Assembly (NCBI GenBank): GCA_030762895.1
Contig: CM061062.1
Location: forward strand, 5,855,293-5,919,292
From: Sophora flavescens
Taxonomy: Eukaryota > Streptophyta > Magnoliopsida > Fabales > Fabaceae
Reading direction: 5' to 3'
Length of the DNA: 64,000 nucleotides
Position numbers and translations under genes: made by a program. Below, piece after piece: positions 1 through 10,734 of the stretch. Under the pieces are notes generated by a model. The model was not told where the DNA came from. It did no database searches and was given only the letters and a program-made list of their open reading frames with translations. The first letter of the stretch is position 1. Every line of letters starts with the position of its first letter.

Positions 1-1019
1 CTACCACAGGGCAATGACCGAGGGTAGAGTTTTAAGAGCTCGACGTTGGTTCTCTCTTGTGTTGTCATGCAGCCGACGTCATAACTATGGAACTTAGTGG
101 GGTGGGGTTGCCAGTAGAAGGGAAATCTGGAGACTCCATTCGAGTCATAGAATAAAGACTCGTTCCCGGCAGTGGGTCGGACTTTGAAAAAGTCCGACTT
201 CAAGAACTTATACGAACTCTTATAGAGTCCAATAATGCCCCCCGACTCGGCCCCACTAAGGGAAATCCAACCGACCCGGTCCCCAAACCTGACCTTGTAA
301 AAATAAAGGAAGATTGGAGCAGTGGCCACTACGCCTATCTGTTCACACAGGATCTGGAAGGCCTTTAAAAAGGCCCAGCTGTTCGGATGGAGCTGGGTGG
401 GAGCAACATTCATAATTTTTAACACATCACACTCAAACTAGGAAAAGGGCAGACGGACTCCAATTTGTTCAAATAGGGTTTTATACACATAGGTGAAAGA
501 AGGCCACCCTGGAGCAGGATGAAGAAAGACATGTTCATCCGCAGAACATGGCAGACACTCCACACTACCTTCAAGGGAAGAAATTTTGTTTTTTAATAAG
601 GAGAGGGATTCAAAATTCCTAAAGTTGGAGTGAAAAGCCCCTACATCTGGTCTCACCCAGAAATACCCAGGAATAATGATATCTGGGTATGGCACCCTGG
701 GCATTCTGGTGGTACGCCTGCGACGTTTGGGAATGGGAACCGCATCAGCCGTGGCTGAGCTATTCCCGTCGGAGGAGGAAGAGCCACCAACGGCACCGCC
801 ACCACCATGAGAAGAGGATGGGGAAGAATGAGGAGAACCCCCAATTAGACGAATTTCAGGCTCTACGACATGAACCCCAGAAGAGACATCCTGGGATACC
901 TCAAATGAAGATTCCATGGAGGAGCAATCAAGAAAGTAAAAGTCAGGGAGCTTGAAAGAGAGGAGTAGGGCGTACCTGGAGCAGAAGGGAAGTATAAACG
1001 CTCGGGCTAAAAAGGACAC
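1..1019 (-). pseudogene. Antisense extra ORF of a Tat-like gypsy element (Transposase_28-like), partial
   Basis: The minus strand is open from 1019 to the window edge except for one TAG at 438-440. The N-terminal part is Ser/Gly-rich (from an ATG at 917) with a basic stretch KRRRRTTRMPR. The globular part that follows reads like the Pfam family called putative gypsy-type transposon (PF04195), with phrases such as LHPNSWAFLKAFQILC and FYKVRFGDRVGW after the stop. The polypurine tract and 3' LTR just downstream lie on the plus strand, so this ORF runs antisense to its element, as described for extra ORFs in Tat-lineage Ty3/gypsy elements. The protein's function is unknown. The C-terminus lies outside the window. 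Family assignment is fairly secure; whether the single stop means loss of function is inference. Confidence 0.6.
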
Positions 1020-1709
1020 GATAAAGAGGTCTAGGGTTCACGGAAGCACAAAGACCTATCCCAAGGCCTCATCCTAATTTATGGAAAACGAGAGCAACAC
1101 CTCCCCCTTTGCATTAATGAGGGTTGTTGGGCGAGAGCAGGGAAACATCCCCTCGCATCTTTGACCGAATTCGCCAACCAAATGGGAAATCCACACGTGG
1201 CAGCGATGTCAGAGTATAAACCGCCCTCACAAGAAACTAGGAGCACGTCAAGGAGCACGCCACAATCCATAAATCCCGGGAACAGTACCACGAGGGCCAC
1301 GTGTCACACGGGGTAACGTTTCTTTTCCATCTCGAGGCTCGAGAAAGTATGGCGTCATCACAAAACAAGTAATCACCTCCACCTCGGCTAGCCTCGACTC
1401 CAACAAAAAAGCTTCCACGCCGTTGGCTCAAAGCTTGGGGGGCATGTGTATGAGCCGAGATACAGAGTGACACAGTCCGGCACCCAGAAAGCATCAACCT
1501 CGGTCCCCGAGCATCAAGCGGTCACCAAGAATCAAGCTTGGCCACCCGAACTGCTCACCGAGTTGGAGGACGTATATATATAGGCATAGAGTATGAAGCT
1601 CGGCCAAGGGCCTCACCTGGCCTAAAGACAGAAAAATGAAACCGAGTTCCTGAGCTCGGCTAACATCGTGAAAGCTTTTACACTTAATCAGCTCAAAGCT
1701 TGGGGGGCT
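1020..1709 (+). other. 3' untranslated region of the Tat-like element with two polypurine-tract-like boxes
   Basis: No convincing coding sequence is seen here. Two near-identical boxes contain CAAAGCTTGGGGGG, ending near 1443 and 1708, each followed by a TGTGTA start. The second directly precedes the LTR and is the likely polypurine tract; the first may be a remnant of a duplicated tract and LTR start. Confidence 0.5.
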
Positions 1710-1900
1710 TGTGTACTGGCCGAGGTTACTAACCCGGCCACTGAGCTCAAGTACCCGGCCTAGTCCGGAAATTAAAGATAATAAATCAAAGATCACTTAA
1801 TTAAAGAAATAAGATATTGATATTAAATCCTGATATTATCTAAAATAACCTTATCTGGTTAAAAGAGATAATATCCCTTAAATTAAGGAATTATATCTCA

Positions 1901-1960
1901 AAAGAGATATTAAGAGATAAATCAAATCTCTAAAAGATATTAAGAGATAAATCGAATCTC
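1901..1960 (+). repeat. 30-bp tandem duplication in the LTR U3
   Basis: Two adjacent 30-bp units (1901-1930 and 1931-1960) share GATATTAAGAGATAAATC and differ at only a few bases. They lie just upstream of the TATA box, where LTR enhancer repeats are often found; a regulatory role is inference. Confidence 0.7.
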
Positions 1961-1981
1961 TAAGAGATAGGGGAATCCTAT

Positions 1982-1990
1982 TATAAAAGG
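1982..1990 (+). promoter_or_regulatory. TATA box of the LTR promoter
   Basis: TATAAAAGG lies in the middle of the LTR on the plus strand, downstream of the 30-bp repeats. It supports plus-strand orientation for the element. Confidence 0.6.
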
Positions 1991-2511
1991 AGGAGTACCC
2001 CTCATAAGAAAGACACTTTTCACTGAACACCGGTGACTCTCTTTTAAGCATATTAGAGAAACTAGCGTCGACCAAGAGACTATCAAAGAGTCATTGCTCC
2101 CTAGTATTCATCCGATACAAAATTAAGAGATCGAGATCACCACGGCCAAAGGTTGAATCAAGAACTACGTCTGACTTTGATTCCCTTCGGGATACGTAGG
2201 ACCGGAATTATTGAATTCTGTCAAACCAAAGCCTAAAACAACCCCAATTATTCATCCCTGGTTTGACGTTCACGGCGAGACTCCGGTAAACTGGATCTCG
2301 GCAGGAACATAAGAATATAATTTACTTCCTTTTAGATCTTAAATCCCAAAATTGGGTAAGTCGTCTTTTCACTATTTGTTATAAGGGAAGGGAATAGGAG
2401 TCAAATATGAAAAAGGTAATACAATAATTTTTTTTGTGGTAAAGAGGTAATACCAATAATGTTATTTCATAAGATGATAGTTCAATCATAGAGTTATAAG
2501 AAACTAATGGT

Positions 2512-2911
2512 TTTTTCATCTAGATCTGGTTTTTTTTTTCGTGTTTTTTCGTGTTTTCGTCGTCTATGTGCAGTGATGTTTTGTTCGTCATCTTGTTGTG
2601 GCGTTTGGTTTTTCGTCTTGTTGCGGTGTTCGTTTGGTTCAGATTGACAGATCAACTTCGATCCATTACAGATTCAATCAAGACTTGGACGTCAACGTTA
2701 CAGATCCGGAAGCATGGGTATTCCGGTAACTTTGAATTTGTCACATTTGTAGGCATTTTGTCGTGTTATACTATTAAACTGGGTGCTATGAGTTTGTTCG
2801 CAGATTCATCCTTTTCAGTTTTTAGCGATGTTGAATTTGTGTTGTTTTCGATATATTTTACCAATTTCAATTTGAATGAATGAATATTTTTCTAGTAAAA
2901 AAAAAAAAGAA
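2512..2911 (+). mobile_element. Poly(A)-ended retroposon with 14-bp target-site duplication
   Basis: The segment ends in an A-run and is flanked by a perfect 14-bp direct repeat, AAGAAACTAATGGT, at 2498-2511 and 2912-2925. This is the signature of target-primed reverse transcription by a LINE. The insert resembles the 3' end of a 5'-truncated LINE or a processed transcript. The 110-codon ORF inside it (2551-2883) resembles nothing I recognise, and I do not call it a gene. No Pol III A box was seen, so a SINE is less likely. Confidence 0.75.
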
Positions 2912-3093
2912 AAGAAACTAATGGTATTATTATTTTGAATTTCTGACGTTTTAAAAAAAAATAATATTATTTCATTTTTTTTAGAATTTTCCAATTAATA
3001 TCATTTCATAAATCTTTAATGTGAAGCTCTGAAGCTATTGAGCAACATGTTCTACAATTTTATAGCTCTTTATATGCCTCCTCCAACGACTGT

Positions 3094-4123
3094 GTGGAGA
3101 ATGATCTAATTAGCAAAGTTACGCCCCCCTTAGTTTCTGCTCAAGATAACTCTAGGCTCACAAACCTGCCTTCTTTAGAGGAAATTAAAGCAGCTGTTTT
3201 CTCCTTGAATGAATGCCAATGGTGCTCCAGGTCCAGACGGATTTGGTGGACATTTCTATCAAAAATATTGGGAAGTGATTGGTTCTGATGTTTGTAAGTG
3301 AGTGCTGCAATTCTTCACCCAAAGTTGGTTGCTTCCCAATCTTAACTCTAATCTTGTGGTGCTAATTCCCAAGTTCCCTGGAGCAGATAGGATTGAGAAC
3401 TATAGGCCCATTGCCTTGGCTAATTTCCAATTAAAAATAATCACCAAGATCCTAGTAGACAGATTGGCAGTGATTCCTTCAAAAATAATCTCTAAAGAGC
3501 AAAGGGGTTTCATTAAAGACAGGCATATGACAGACTGTATATGCACTGCTTCTGAGGCTGTGAACATGCTAGATAGCAGGACTTTTGGGGGAAATCTAGC
3601 TTTAAAGATTTGCACTGTCTCTTGGAAATCTGTTTGCACTCCTTTCTGTGAGGGTGGATTGGGGATGAGATCGGCTTCTAGGTTAAAATTAACTTGGGAG
3701 ATGCTGTCTTCTTCTGATCAATGGGCAGGCATGATTAGATTTAGTTTCTTCAAGCAAAAAACAGCAATTGGCTATTATGTTAGATCTTCCATTTGGCAAG
3801 CCATTAGATGCAACTTACAAATGGTGTTGTTAAACAGTTCTTGGCAAATTGGTGATGGTAAGGATATAAACTTCTGGAAAGAGCAGCCTATTATTGAAAC
3901 TATGCATATTCCTGCCAATGCTTCTCTGCAGGCCTGTGTAGCAGAATTCATCCATGATAAAAGCTGGGTTATACCTTCTGAAATTGCTTCTAGATTTCCA
4001 TCTATAGTGAGTGAAATTAAGAATCAATTAATTCCTCTTTTCATGATAAAGACAGGCATTCATGTGAATCGGGTTCTCTTTCTCTTAAAGAGCCATATCT
4101 TCATCTTAATCCTCCTCAAGTGA
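3094..4123 (+). pseudogene. LINE reverse transcriptase remnant
   Basis: Codons from 3094 read LTNLPSLEEIKAAVFSLN, the usual lead-in to L1 RT. After a frameshift near 3220-3290 the reading resumes at 3302 with LVVLIPKFPGADRIENYRPI and RGFIKDRHMTDCI, the fingers and palm-1 region. At about 3600 the frame jumps to the post-RT segment (GGLGMRSASRLK), so the catalytic YADD block and thumb are deleted. It cannot encode an active RT. Only homopolymer-scale changes and deletions are visible, with no sign of host capture. Confidence 0.75.
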
Positions 4124-4190
4124 ATGTTCATTGGGGTAAGCTCATATGGAGTGTTGTAATACCTCCCTCGAGATATGAGAATCTAGGAAG

Positions 4191-4757
4191 ATGCAGGTCT
4201 CTGGTCATTGTGCTAAAGCACCAATTATCAAACAAGTTAATTGGTATCCACCTTTGTGTGGTTGGGTTAAATGCAACATAGATGGCTCAGCCAAAGGTGC
4301 TCCCGGTTTGGCTGCTGCAGGGGGTATTTTTAGGGACAAAATGGCTTCAATTATGGGCTGTTTTGCTTCCTTTATTGGTGTCACATATTCCCTTCATGCT
4401 GAATTGGAAGCTGCAATGATTGCTATAGAAATTGCTCATCATAGAGGTTGGAAAGACCTTTGGTTAGAATGTGACTCTATGTTGGTGGTTTTGGCATTTA
4501 AATCATATGAGTTGGTTCCTTGGAAACTTAAGGACAAGATGGAGGAATTGCTTATTTTTATTAAGAAGTATGCGTTTTGTTATAGAAAAGGAAATATTTG
4601 TGTTGACAAGTTAGCTAATTTTGATGTAAATTCCCAATGTTTTACTTGGTGGGATTTAGTCGTTAGTCTCATTAGTGAAGACTTTAATCGGAATATGTAT
4701 AGTCTTTCTAATTTTAGATTTGTTTTATTCTTTATTTTTCTATGGGTTTTGGCATAG
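4191..4757 (+). pseudogene. LINE RNase H domain (RVT_3), copy 1
   Basis: This 188-codon frame carries a complete-looking RNase H fold: NIDGSA with the first Asp, HAELEA with the Glu, ECDS with the second Asp, and VDKLA with the last Asp. Plant L1 elements are known to carry such a C-terminal RNase H. It is separated from the RT remnant by a deletion that removes most of the zf-RVT region. The domain is well preserved, but the element is dead. Confidence 0.8.
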
Positions 4758-4893
4758 TCCCCCATGTTTTTTGTATTTTTTCGAATAAAATTTTGGTGTA
4801 CTGCAGATGATTGATGGAGCTAGGGGTGCCAATCTAGTTGTGATGTCTAGTTCTATTGTGATGCATTTGCATGTCATCCTTTTGCTTAAAAAA

Positions 4894-5241
4894 ATATATA
4901 AAATGGGATTTTTAAAATATAAATGATAAACATGATAGTAGGCAATTGGATTACTTTATTTGCAAACTAAGGTATTTTTAAATAATCGGGCATTTTGGTA
5001 TTATAATTACGTTACTGTTGAGAATTGTTTGACAATATTAAGTGTTTATTTTAATATTGTTTTAATTTTTTAAACTTAGATATGACGCTCAAAAGGCAAT
5101 TTAATTAATCAAAATAATAGAATGTTTGTACTTTTCACATAGCTTACCAACATCTATAATTTAATTCAGCAAGCCTTCGCGAATTGGGTATAATACAACA
5201 TGGAAGGAGTCAATTATCTTGAAGAGTGTTTGAGAAAAATA

Positions 5242-5248
<7 letters not shown>
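4894..5248. other. AT-rich intergenic DNA
   Basis: No gene or element boundary was recognised between the LINE tail and the TA microsatellite. Confidence 0.5.

Positions 5249-5328
<80 letters not shown>
5249..5328. repeat. (TA)n microsatellite
   Basis: About 80 bp of uninterrupted TA repeats. The MITE that follows appears to have inserted at its right edge. Confidence 0.95.
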
Positions 5329-5332
<4 letters not shown>

Positions 5333-5511
5333 AATTGGTATGCACTGTCAGTGTAAATAATTTTTATATCGTCAACCAATTAGAAATTGTATTATAAATT
5401 AAATTGTTTGACTCTTATACTAACTACCTTAAAAATAATGCATATCATGATTTTTGATTGGTTGACAGTATAAAAAACTATGCACTGACAGTACATTGAA
5501 ATTAAACTCAT
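5327..5511. mobile_element. MITE with long imperfect terminal inverted repeats
   Basis: The left end (GCACTGTCAGTG, then GTCAACCAATTAG) reappears reverse-complemented at the right end (GATTGGTTGACAGT, then GCACTGACAGTACATTG), giving arms of about 60 bp in a 185-bp element with no coding capacity. It sits in TA-rich DNA, so the target duplication is ambiguous and the superfamily is left open. Confidence 0.75.
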
Positions 5512-5532
5512 TATATATATAGTAGAACTAAG

Positions 5533-5552
5533 ACCCGTGTGATGCACCGGGT
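5533..5552. repeat. GC-rich hairpin, possible Helitron 3' end
   Basis: ACCCGTGTGATGCACCGGGT can pair into a short stem in otherwise AT-rich DNA. On the minus strand it is followed by TCTTAGTTCTACTAT, roughly where a Helitron would have its CTRR terminus, but the expected CTRR is not exact. Only weak support. Confidence 0.25.
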
Positions 5553-6572
5553 ATTATAGTCCTTTAAATAAATATAGTGTTTGTTTATATATTTGTTTAA
5601 TTGAATGAATAAGGATTTATGTATTGTTTATTTGTAATGATTTTGAAGAAAAAGAATTGTTGAACAAAGAAATATCATAGAAATTCAAAATGAGTAAAAG
5701 TCTTTCTGACTAAGATTAAATTATAAGCAAAATTAACTAACTTTACACTTATTAAGGAAGTTAGTTAATTTATTTTAATTATCTTAATTTATGTAAAAAA
5801 AACGAGCTATAATGATTGAACCACTCTTACTTATAACAATCATGTCTTCTGATTATCTTAATTTATGTAAAAAAAATGAGTTATAATGGTTGAACTACCC
5901 TTATAACAATCATGTCTTCGGAAGTTGTTTCTCGAGAGTGTGTAATGTTATTGGAAAAGTAAAAGGTGAATTAACTAAGTATATTTTTGGAACAAAGACA
6001 TTGATTACAGTTAAATTAGTTGGATTTTGCTAATATTTGAATCCATAAAATATAAGTACTTTTTTTGCCTATAATTAAGTCCAAAGGGAGTTTTTGAATT
6101 GAAATGTTTGAAGTTTTTATCCTGGAATGAATTGAGTAAATCATATTATTTAAAAAGGAAAATATCCTGGATAGTTACAATTTTGCAGGTAACATAGTTT
6201 GGTGAAGTCCCTATAAGAGTTAAAGTGTACTTAAAGGAGTATGATTTATACTTAAACAATCAATAAATATAATAATTTTAGCGTAACTCACGTAGATTAA
6301 TATCTGATAGACTTCTTCATAAACCACATTTGTAGTAGTGTTTTAATTTTATTGAATTTTTAGCCTTAGCTATCATAGAACAAACAGATTTCTAAAATTC
6401 GTTCAGCTATGAGATTGTCATTGTGTGTGTTTGAATTAGGTGACCAACTAATGAAAGCATTGGTTGGCTAGACATTTGACTAACTATTTGAGTTAGAGGA
6501 ATATTTCCCATTTCCAATCTATTAAGATGTGTACCAAAACAGTAAGCATGGTCAAAAAGCTCATCATCATAA
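5553..6572. other. AT-rich intergenic DNA
   Basis: No coding region is supported here. The only structure I found is the tandem duplication listed separately. Confidence 0.5.
5779..5919 (+). repeat. Tandem duplication, period about 73 bp
   Basis: Two adjacent units begin ATTATCTTAATTTATGTAAA and end ATAACAATCATGTCTTC (about 5779-5850 and 5852-5919), with a few substitutions and short gaps. No function is evident. Confidence 0.8.
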
Positions 6573-7355
6573 ATGAAAAAGTATTTTCCTTTTTTTTATT
6601 GTTGTCGGGATATTCTTAGCTCTATTAATAAAGCTGCCTTGTTAAAGAGAAGCTGGGAGCTAGTATCTTCGGATAAGCAGTGGGCGAGCCTCCTTCGTGC
6701 CAGGGTCTTTTCGAATAAAACCCCTATTCACAGGTCTCTACTATCCTTGCTAACAAAGAGATGGAATGTTGGAAATGGCTCTAGTATCGCTTTACGGGTG
6801 ATTCTTTGCCTGTCTAAACCTATTGTAGATCTGTTGGATATCCCTGAAAGTGTGCATCATTTATTACAGTCCAAAGTAGAGGATTTCATTGTTCATGGCA
6901 AATGGAGTGTCCCCCAAGCCATTTTGGAGCGCAGTCAGATTCTGGCCTCTGAACTTAGCCGTATCAGCATCCCTATCTTCCCTCTGAAAGACTCGCTGTA
7001 CTGGATTGCTTCTAATTCTGGTGAGTTATCCTCGAAAGATGCCTATAATATTATGTTTCCGACCAAGTCGGCTCTGTCCTGGTGTAAGCTAATTTGGTCC
7101 AAATCAATACATCCGTCCAAATCCTTCCTCATCTGGCGCCTCTTTCATAACAAGGTCCCAACTGAGGATAAGCTCTGGTCTAGAGGTTGTCATGTGGTAT
7201 CCATTTGCAGCTTGTGTGGTCAGGCTTATGAAACATCGGACCACCTTTTTTTTGTTTGCAGCTTTGCTCAACGGTTATGGCGCTGGCTTGGCTCAGTTCT
7301 GAACATGGCAATTGATTCCACCTCAATCCAATCTGTCCTTTCAATTTGCAACTGA
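6573..7355 (+). pseudogene. LINE post-RT and zf-RVT region, copy 2
   Basis: The 260-codon frame reads through LLKRSWELVSSDKQW, RWNVGNGSSI and SFLIWRLFHNKVPTEDKLW to CSLCGQAYETSDHLFFVC. The last part is the C-x2-C ... H-x4-C pattern of the zf-RVT domain found near the C-terminus of plant LINE pol proteins. It ends at a TGA at 7353-7355; reading then continues in the LINE, so the stop is an inactivating mutation rather than a true terminus. Confidence 0.75.
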
Positions 7356-7481
7356 AATTGGAGCTCTCAAGTCAAAGACATCATTGCCTCAGTCATCGTA
7401 AAGGTTGTTGGGGGTATTTGGTTCTGTAGAAACCAATTAAAATTTGAAGGGAAGGTTATTTCTTTCGAGGCCTCTCTGAAT

Positions 7482-8039
7482 TTGATCTGGGCTAACGTAG
7501 CTTTGTCTGGAAATTCCTCTACCAGTTCCATGTCATCTGCTATTGAGGAATTCAATATCCTAAAACACTTCCAGGTTATTGGAAAGGCCAATTCAGCTCC
7601 TCTAGTTAAAGAGGTCATTTGGTTTCCTCCTAAAACGGGTTGGTTTAAGGCTAATAGTGACGGAGCAGCCAGAGGTTCCCCTGGAAGAGCTGCTTGTGGT
7701 GGTATTTTCAGGAACATCAGTTCAGCTATTATGGGATGTTTCTCTTATAATATTGGTATCTCTGATGCACTTTCTGCTGAAATCTTGGGCGCTATTCTAT
7801 CCATTGAGTTGGCTCATAAGAAGGATTGGCGCAAGCTTTGGCTAGAATGTGACTCAAAGTTGGTTATTGAAGCTTTCTCCAACCCCAAGTTGGTCCCCTG
7901 GCAGCTTAGAAATAGATGGATGAATTGCTTAAGTTTAACTAAGGAAATGCACTTTGGTTGTACCCACATTCTTAGAGAGGGCAATTCTTGCGCTGACAAA
8001 CTAGCCAACTTTGGTATTTTCTCCCAAGGGTTTGTTTAG
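7482..8039 (+). pseudogene. LINE RNase H domain (RVT_3), copy 2
   Basis: Codons 7482-8039 (185 aa) carry the RNase H motifs NSDGAARGSPG, SAEILGA, ECDSK and CADKLANFG, matching copy 1 in order and spacing. It ends in TAG, and the family 3' UTR follows. In both copies the RNase H frame is the longest open stretch, although the upstream pol is broken. Confidence 0.8.
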
Positions 8040-8291
8040 TGGGACTTAGCTCCCAGTTTTATATTGCAAGACTTCTTCCGGGATAGGAATTGTCTCCCTA
8101 ACTATAGGTTCAAATAACTCAGTTTCCTTCATGGGTTTTGGTCCAGTCCCCCCATGCTTTGTATTGGTTTCTTCATCTTTTAATAAAATCATGGTGTGCT
8201 GCAAGTGATTGGTGGTTCTTAGGGTGCCAACCTAGTTGGGATGCCTTGTTTCCACAGTGATGCCGTTGCATACCATTTTGTTTAAAAAAAA

Positions 8292-8481
8292 ATAATCTGC
8301 CAAAAAAAAGTAATGATAATCTGTCAAAAAAAAAGTATGGATTGATAAGGATTTTTTATTTCATTTTAAGTTTTTTTAAATGAGTGATTTATAATGATTA
8401 TTATTAGATTTACCAACCATCCCTAAATCAATTTACTAAATTACCCCTATACCCTAGTAAAACCCTAGGCCTTTTTCCTTT

Positions 8482-8536
<55 letters not shown>

Positions 8537-9039
8537 TGAACAAAAAAGTGTTTTTGGTAAATAATATAATTTATTATATTTAACAACAATTGATATTTTT
8601 TTTTAAACCAAAAGGTTTGTTGATCAAAAAACCAAAAGGACCAAAAGGTTTTTCTTGGTAACCAATAATTTTGGTATGCTAAAAAAAATTAATTGATGCA
8701 CTTTCAAATTAAAAATAATATTTTTTCTGCTGAGAAATTATTAAAAAAGCAATGGTTAAGCATTTAGCTAAGAGATGTTGAAGGCACTTTTCAAGGTATC
8801 CAATGAAATGATGGTATATGGGAAGGCAGTTGATAGACCAAAACATCCTTGAATGTGTTGAAAGGGAAGGCAATCTTCAATGGAGTAAGTTTTTACATAT
8901 ATTTGACTTAAAAATTGAGCATAGCAAACTATACGTGAAATTAGTTTGGCACAAGCTAAAACAAAAACGAATGGGTAGCAGAAAAAAGAACGAAGGCTTA
9001 TATTGGTCCCTGAAAAATTTTGGAGACCCACTTTTAGTC
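8292..9039. other. AT-rich intergenic DNA with an (AT)n tract
   Basis: No gene is supported. It holds an AT microsatellite at about 8482-8534 and short direct repeats of CCAAAAGG around 8608-8650. Confidence 0.6.
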
Positions 9040-9455
9040 CCTGGAAAAAAAAAATTAGTCATTTAGTCTCTTAAATTTCCAAACGTGGGACACATTAGTC
9101 TCTAAATTTAGTTCCAACGTATATTACTTGCCTACGTGTCTCATAAGCATCCTACTTGGCACTGTTAATAGTCATGCGTGACTTATGACGAATTTCCTAT
9201 GTGTAAAACGAATAAAAAGTGAAAAACGTGCACAATTTTAAAAATTCAAATAACTAAAAATTATGTACTTTTTTTTTTTGACTTTTCATTAATTTTTCAC
9301 GTGGAAATTCGTCATAGGTCACACAGGACCACTAACGAGCAAAATATGATGGTTAATGAAATACGTAGGCAAGTAAATGAACATCGAAACTAAATCTAAG
9401 AACTAACGTGTCCCGTTTTGAAAATTTGAGAGACTAAATTATTTACTTCCCTCAA
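9040..9455. mobile_element. Fold-back element with about 200-bp inverted arms
   Basis: The left arm (TTAGTCTCTTAAATTTCC, then GGGACACATTAGTCTC, then TTGCCTACGTGTCTC, then GACGAATTTCC) returns in reverse complement on the right through GGAAATTCGTC, GTAGGCAAGTAAATG, AACGTGTCCCG and GAGAGACTAAA. The arms meet around 9255-9280. It has no ORF. The outer edges and target duplication are not precise. Confidence 0.75.
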
Positions 9456-9885
9456 CAATCTCATAATACAAAACAAAACAAACTCAGTCCGTCACATTAT
9501 GTTCTACACTAACAATATTCATATTTTCTTTTGCTATAAGCACATAGAAAACATAAAAAATAGTGGCGGTTAGGGGGATTTTGGATATCACCTTATGATG
9601 CATGGACAGAACGCCAGGAGCTTCATGGGAAGAGATGGAGACATGTATGTTCATAATTAATCTATATGTTTATCTTTGTGCCTTCCTTATTAGATAAATT
9701 ACCTAATGTTTTCACATATTTTCTTACGAAAGGTTATGTCTAACTTGACAAAACCACTAAGGAATTGAAGTTTTTAAATCTAGTGGGTTCTTCACTCAGT
9801 CACACTGGAACCACCTTGCAGTGAAAGCACCTCTCCTCGCTCGTTATCCACAAGGCATGAAGTAGCTATTGTGGAGACTAGTCAT
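9456..9885. other. Intergenic DNA
   Basis: No gene or repeat recognised. Confidence 0.5.
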
Positions 9886-10203
9886 ACTGCGTTTGGATAA
9901 ACAACTTAATTAAAAGCTTATCACATAAGACCTTATCGTATGAGAACTTATGCCATAAGCGCTTAAAGAAAGAAAGGAGCATGAGAGGATTCGAATAGTA
10001 AAAAACACGAAAAGGGTATTTAGTGCATAAGCTCTTATGAAAATTCCATAAGCTTCTCCCAGTGACTTATGAAAATAAGTCAAAAACTCCTTATGGGATG
10101 TCATAAGTTATTTTTATAAGCTCTGCCAAACACACTGCATAAGAGCTTATGTCATCAGATAAGTCAAAAGGAACTTAAATAAGCTCTTCCAAACACCACC
10201 ATA
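9886..10203. mobile_element. MITE-like element ending in a GTTTGG motif
   Basis: The left end TGCGTTTGGATAAACAACTT and the right end GAGCTTATTTAAG (seen as CTTAAATAAGCTCTTCCAAACACCAC) form an imperfect inverted repeat. Both contain GTTTGG and AGCTTAT-like words, and further AGCTTAT/ATAAGCT words fill the interior. It has no coding capacity. Superfamily not assigned. Confidence 0.55.
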
Positions 10204-10734
10204 ACAAGAAAAGAGGAATGGTTCTTCTATTTGAGCCCCGTTCCATCAAGTAACATGCTATTGACATGCCACAGGTAATGTAGAAACAAAAAAACATAAA
10301 TAGAAAAGGCTTATATTCAACTTTCAAAGCATATAAGAATATTCAGCAGAAAACCACTACATGGCCAGCAGGGTCTAGACCACAATTTCTCTATTAGAAT
10401 AAAAGATGGTCCACCTTAAGCACAATCTCAATTTACAAATTACAAGGCATGATGTAGCATAATGCACAAGTCCTCAACTGCTATGAGCTATCGTATGCAT
10501 GCATATAACTATTCAATATTCATCTTCCAAAATAAGAAACAGACTTCAACACAACAATGCATATCCATCTTTTGAATTCTCCATTCTGCTTTGGCATAGT
10601 CCTTTCCTTCCAATGCACAAATTTTATGGAGACCAAAGTTGCAATCTTTAGAATATATAATATATAATATGTCCACATTGAAAACTGGTTCTTCACAACC
10701 ATAACAAATATAAATCCTTTGGCTAGCTAAAATA
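10204..10734. other. Intergenic DNA downstream of the B3 gene
   Basis: No coding region is supported. Confidence 0.5.

Larger units (their letters stand above)
1710..2309 (+). mobile_element. 3' LTR of a Tat-like Ty3/gypsy retrotransposon
   Basis: The segment begins TGTGTACTGG directly after a G-rich polypurine tract and ends GGCAGGAACA, giving TG...CA ends and a 600-bp LTR. A TATA box (TATAAAAGG at 1982-1990) lies about 270 bp in and fits the U3/R layout in the plus direction. The partner 5' LTR is outside the window, so neither identity between LTRs nor the target duplication can be checked. The start could be two bases later. Confidence 0.6.
3023..4893 (+). mobile_element. L1-type LINE with RNase H, copy 1, truncated and internally deleted
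   Basis: The element is 5'-truncated within the linker before reverse transcriptase (coding sense from about 3023) and ends in an A-rich tail near 4893. Order: RT fingers, a deletion junction, the post-RT region, another deletion, RNase H, then a 3' UTR. The 3' UTR shares runs with the second copy at 6573-8291, including GGGTTTTGG and TGATTG-TGG-TAGGGTGCCAA, so both come from one family. The target duplication is not clear. Confidence 0.75.
6573..8291 (+). mobile_element. L1-type LINE with RNase H, copy 2, 5'-truncated
   Basis: A second copy of the family at 3023-4893, same orientation. It retains the post-RT segment, the zf-RVT zinc-binding region, RNase H and the 3' UTR, ending in an A-run near 8291. 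All RT motifs are absent, so truncation removed the 5' part. A possible short target repeat (AAAAAGTAT near 6569 and 8329) lies in poly(A)-like sequence and is not conclusive. Confidence 0.75.

Noticed and set aside
2551..2883. 110-codon plus-strand frame
   Set aside because: It lies wholly in a retroposon insert, has no recognisable motif and is mostly hydrophobic by composition.
8768..9066. Overlapping frames on both strands near 8.8-9.1 kb
   Set aside because: They run into the fold-back element arm and match no family.
9388..9460. Possible second MITE nested at the right arm
   Set aside because: The apparent terminal word is simply the inverted partner of the left arm of the fold-back element.
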